From an uncultured Muribaculum sp. (GTDB lineage Bacteria; Bacteroidota; Bacteroidia; Bacteroidales; Muribaculaceae): a DNA stretch of 64,000 nucleotides. A program made the translations under genes and the position numbers. The first letter of the stretch is position 1. Every line of letters begins with the position of its first letter. The notes under the pieces are model-generated. The model was not told where the DNA came from. It worked only from the letters and a program-made list of their open reading frames with translations, and ran no database searches. Where the stretch lies: NCBI GenBank assembly GCA_910587665.1, contig CAJUMZ010000014.1:9725-73724 (forward strand), read 5' to 3'. Positions 60,990 through 64,000 of the stretch are shown in pieces.

Positions 60990-61986
60990 GCCTGTAGCCG
61001 TAATCATACTCAACTGGAACGGCAAGTCAATGCTGTCACGGTTTTTACCTGAGGTGGTAAGAACCACCGACCCGGCAATCGCCGACGTAATCGTAGCCGA
61101 CAACGGTAGCGACGACGGCTCCATGCAGCTCCTCGAAGAAAAATTCCCGTCGGTAAAAGTCATACGGTTTGACCGCAACTATGGGTTTGCAGAGGGATAC
61201 AACCGCGCGATAGCTCTGACCCGCTACCGCTATACGGTGCTGCTCAACAGCGATGTGGCAACTACCGAGCGGTGGGTCAATATCCTGTATGATTACATGG
61301 AATCACATCCCGCAACGGGAGCCATACAGCCCAAGATACTTTCCGTAGAGCAACCCGACAGTTTCGAATATGCCGGAGCGTCAGGGGGTTATCTCGACTG
61401 CAACGGCTACCCGTATTGTCGAGGCAGGCTCTTTGATACGGTGGAAAGCGACATCGGTCAGTATGACAACGTCGCAGAGATATTCTGGGCGTCAGGAGCG
61501 GCACTGATGGTGAGAAGCGACCTATATATAAAGGTAGGAGGACTTGACGCCGACTTTTTTGCACACATGGAGGAGATCGACCTCTGTTGGCGCATACGCC
61601 TCGCAGGTCAAAGGATAGAGGTTGTGCCTCAAAGCGTTGTGCATCACCTCGGAGGAGGCACATTGCCCGCGTCTAATCCGCGCAAAACCTACCTTAACTT
61701 CCGCAACAATCTGCTCCTGCTTCATAAAAACCTGCCGGACAGCTGCCGTAAGAAGCGGTTGTTTATACGCCGACTTTACGACACGGCGGCATGGGCAAGA
61801 TTTGTCGTCACACTCGACTTCAAAAATGCCGGTGCAGTGCTGCGCGCCCATCGCGATTTCCGGAAAATGTCACGCGCCTACACCTCCCATCCCGAAGTAA
61901 ACCTGCTGCCAAAACGCCCCAACATACTTTTCGATTACTTTCTACGCAGGATCACCACATTCAGCGCCCTTAAACAGCACCCCTAA
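60982..61986 (+). CDS. Family 2 glycosyltransferase (rhamnosyltransferase-like)
   Basis: 334 residues from the ATG at 60982 (MNKPVAVIILNWNGKSML), which overlaps the previous stop by 8 nt. GT-A fold motifs: VIILNWNG, VADNGSDDGS, LLNSDVATTERW (metal-binding acidic site) and FWASGAALMVRSDLY, then EEIDLCWRIRLAGQRIEVVP. It transfers a sugar to a surface glycan or lipid, probably on the cytoplasmic face. A C-terminal amphipathic region resembles others of the rhamnosyltransferase group; the donor is not certain. Confidence 0.9.
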   Translation: MNKPVAVIILNWNGKSMLSRFLPEVVRTTDPAIADVIVADNGSDDGSMQLLEEKFPSVKVIRFDRNYGFAEGYNRAIALTRYRYTVLLNSDVATTERWVNILYDYMESHPATGAIQPKILSVEQPDSFEYAGASGGYLDCNGYPYCRGRLFDTVESDIGQYDNVAEIFWASGAALMVRSDLYIKVGGLDADFFAHMEEIDLCWRIRLAGQRIEVVPQSVVHHLGGGTLPASNPRKTYLNFRNNLLLLHKNLPDSCRKKRLFIRRLYDTAAWARFVVTLDFKNAGAVLRAHRDFRKMSRAYTSHPEVNLLPKRPNILFDYFLRRITTFSALKQHP

Positions 61987-62034
61987 AACTTCGTTACCCC
62001 GGGCTACAAAAAATATCGCACCTGAAGTTTTTAT

Positions 62035-62064
62035 TTGTGGTTTTGAAATATTTGCGTAAATTTG
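62035..62064 (+). promoter_or_regulatory. Promoter of thrS
   Basis: TTG at 62035-62037, exactly 19 bp, then TAAATTTG at 62057-62064, the full Bacteroidota consensus. An 8-bp inverted repeat AAAACTTC/GAAGTTTT (61985-61992, 62024-62031) just upstream may end the previous operon. Confidence 0.75.
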
Positions 62065-62126
62065 CAGTCGCTTTCGCGTAATAGGGATAATTGTACCCTA
62101 TATGCAAGAAACATAAATGATATAAA

Positions 62127-64000
62127 ATGATTACGATTACATTTCCCGACAAAAGCACAAAGCAGTATGAAGAGGGCGTTACCCCGCTCATGATTGCCGA
62201 AAGCATAAGCCCGCGTCTGGCGCAAGATGTACTTGCCGCCACAGTCAACGGCGAGGATTGGGACATAAGCCGCCCCATAAACGCCGATGCTGAAATTAAA
62301 CTTTTCAAGTGGGATGATCCGGAAGGCAAGCATGCGTTCTGGCATAGCTCGGCACACCTTCTCGCCGAAGCTCTTCAGGAGCTTTATCCCGGAGTCAAGT
62401 TTGGCATAGGCCCGGCGATTGAAAACGGTTTCTACTACGATATCGACACCAACGGTCACAATATCACAGCCGCCGACTTCCCCACAATCGAGAAGAAGAT
62501 GCTTGAGCTTGCCCAAAAGAAGGAGCCAATCGTAAGAGCCGACATTTCAAAAGCCGACGCGATGAAACTGTTTGGCGATCGCAACGAAGAATACAAATGT
62601 GAGCTGATCAGCGAGCTTGAAGACGGACATATCACTACCTATACACAAGGTAACTTTACCGACCTCTGCCGCGGTCCGCACATTCCTAATACCGCCCCGA
62701 TCAAGGCAGTAAAGATAACCTCGCTTGCCGGCGCATACTGGCGTGGCGACGAGAAGCGCAACCAACTTGTGCGCGTCTACGGTATCACGTTCCCGAAGAA
62801 GAAGATGCTCGATGAGTACCTTGTGCTTCTTGAAGAGGCAAAGAAACGCGACCACCGCAAGCTTGGCAAAGAGATGGAGCTTTTCGCTTTCTCTTCCAAC
62901 GTAGGTGCCGGTCTTCCTCTCTGGCTACCCAAGGGAGCCGCCCTCCGCGACCGTCTTGAGCAGTTCCTGCGCAAGATTCAGAAGCAATACGGCTACCTTC
63001 AGGTAATCACACCGCACATCGGAAACAAAAATCTCTACGTGACCTCAGGTCACTATGCAAAATATGGCAAAGACTCCTTCCAGCCGATTCACACCCCCGA
63101 AGAGGGCGAAGAGTATATGCTTAAGCCGATGAACTGCCCTCACCACTGCGAGATATTCAAGGCTTATCCCCGCTCCTACCGCGAACTGCCTATGCGTCTT
63201 GCCGAGTTTGGTACAGTGTACCGCTACGAGCAGAGCGGCGAGCTTCACGGACTGACACGTGTGCGCGGATTTACTCAGGACGACGCACACATATTCTGCG
63301 CACCCGAACAGATCAAAGACGAGTTCCTGAAAGTGATGGATATTATCCTCTACATATTCAAGGCTCTGAAATTTGATAACTACGAGGCTCAGATTTCACT
63401 CCGCGACCCCAAGCACAAAGAGAAATACATCGGCTCTGACGAAAACTGGCACCTTGCCGAGCAAGCAATCATCGAGGCTTGCGAGGAAAAGGGATTGAAC
63501 GCCCGCACCGAACTTGGAGAGGCGGCATTCTATGGGCCCAAGCTCGACTTCATGGTAAAAGACGCCATCGGTCGTCGTTGGCAACTCGGCACAATTCAGG
63601 TTGACTACAACCTCCCAGAACGTTTCCAGCTCGAATATACCGGCGCCGACAACCAGAAACACCGCCCTGTGATGATTCACCGCGCGCCATTCGGCTCTCT
63701 TGAGCGTTTCGTCGCAGTGCTCCTCGAGCACACCGCCGGAAGATTCCCGCTATGGCTCGTACCCGATCAGGCTGTAGTACTCCCTATCAGCGAGAAGTTT
63801 AACGACTATGCCCACAAAGTGGCACGCGAGCTGAATCTTGCCGATGTACGCACAATCGTGGATGACCGCAATGAAAAAATTGGTAAGAAAATCCGCGACA
63901 ACGAGCTTAAGCGCATACCTTACCTCCTCATCGTAGGAGAGAAAGAAGCGGAAAATGACGAAGTTTCCGTAAGAAAACAGGGCGAAGGTGATAAAGGTAC
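62127..64000 (+). CDS. thrS: Threonyl-tRNA synthetase, C-terminus cut by window edge
   Basis: Class II synthetase charging tRNA-Thr. About 624 of ~645 residues are present. The start is the ATG at 62127 (MITITFPDKSTKQYEEGV). TGS domain at 1-60; editing domain with the HxxxH zinc site in FWHSSAHLLAEAL and GIGPAIENGFYYD; catalytic core with PMNCPHHCEIF (zinc Cys), YRYEQSGELHGLTRVRGFTQDDAHIF (motif 2) and HRPVMIHRAPFGSLERF (motif 3); and the anticodon-binding domain starting at VVLPISEKFNDYA. Highly optimised codon use. Confidence 0.97.
   Translation, partial: MITITFPDKSTKQYEEGVTPLMIAESISPRLAQDVLAATVNGEDWDISRPINADAEIKLFKWDDPEGKHAFWHSSAHLLAEALQELYPGVKFGIGPAIENGFYYDIDTNGHNITAADFPTIEKKMLELAQKKEPIVRADISKADAMKLFGDRNEEYKCELISELEDGHITTYTQGNFTDLCRGPHIPNTAPIKAVKITSLAGAYWRGDEKRNQLVRVYGITFPKKKMLDEYLVLLEEAKKRDHRKLGKEMELFAFSSNVGAGLPLWLPKGAALRDRLEQFLRKIQKQYGYLQVITPHIGNKNLYVTSGHYAKYGKDSFQPIHTPEEGEEYMLKPMNCPHHCEIFKAYPRSYRELPMRLAEFGTVYRYEQSGELHGLTRVRGFTQDDAHIFCAPEQIKDEFLKVMDIILYIFKALKFDNYEAQISLRDPKHKEKYIGSDENWHLAEQAIIEACEEKGLNARTELGEAAFYGPKLDFMVKDAIGRRWQLGTIQVDYNLPERFQLEYTGADNQKHRPVMIHRAPFGSLERFVAVLLEHTAGRFPLWLVPDQAVVLPISEKFNDYAHKVARELNLADVRTIVDDRNEKIGKKIRDNELKRIPYLLIVGEKEAENDEVSVRKQGEGDKG

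Overview
The window looks like a chromosomal segment of a gut Bacteroidota (order Bacteroidales, plausibly Muribaculaceae). Evidence: start codons lack Shine-Dalgarno sequences; many genes are preceded by the Bacteroidota -7 box TAnnTTTG, once with a TTG box exactly 19 bp upstream; and typical families are present (DUF4493/PCMD surface proteins, Wzi-like porin, a thrA-apgM-thrC operon, a second EF-G, DUF5606, LytTR two-component system with a TPR kinase). The family-level guess is weaker than the order-level one.

Layout. 1-12.6 kb is mostly housekeeping: agmatine deiminase (cut by the window edge) with a small overlapping partner, a DUF4136 lipoprotein, prfA and pyrF with an unusual duplicated-domain membrane protein between them, a TPR histidine kinase and LytTR regulator, pgk, a THUMP-like methyltransferase, smpB with a Yip1-type membrane protein, and DUF5606. 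12.7-20.1 kb is, on the minus strand, thrA-apgM-thrC followed by lon; no canonical thrB is present and the ApgM-like protein probably supplies homoserine kinase. 20.2-23.8 kb has an outer-membrane Wzi-like porin with a lipoprotein, then a divergent ECF sigma operon with what looks like its own ECF promoter.

23.8-29.1 kb is an AT-rich block inserted directly against the stop codon of the last sigma-operon gene. It is a class I lanthipeptide operon: two paralogous precursors, each with 21 cysteines in an unusually long core, a LanC cyclase, and a LanB dehydratase split into glutamylation and elimination proteins. No protease or exporter is next to it. 29.4-34.4 kb carries a mosaic MG2/TonB-plug protein and an EF-G paralogue (fusA2) whose catalytic His is replaced by Ser.

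34.4-37.4 kb is a small accessory island beside tRNA-Glu(CTC): an Abi_2-family gene broken by a -1 frame change, an ISAs1-type transposase remnant and a stand-alone HNH endonuclease. The Abi gene is preceded by a 5'-end hairpin with a conserved 26-nt core. The same promoter, hairpin and first ~40 codons recur at 45.6 kb, fused in frame to a GNAT acetyltransferase. This duplicated leader-plus-N-terminus unit resembles the RNA-regulated AbiF toxin-antitoxin arrangement and is, with the Cys-rich lanthipeptides, the main point of interest.

37.5-44.9 kb returns to core genes (rfbD, prfC, coaE, YbbR protein, yajC, a NusB with a duplicated N-terminal domain, a secreted retropepsin-like protease). 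45.7-55.1 kb is one six-gene operon of DUF4493/PCMD surface proteins and two paralogous outer-membrane barrels. 55.3-56.9 kb is an ATPase plus TOPRIM-like pair resembling a defence module. 56.9-64 kb holds an acyl-CoA ligase, mtaB, a lipid A-type acyltransferase, a family 2 glycosyltransferase and thrS (cut by the window edge).
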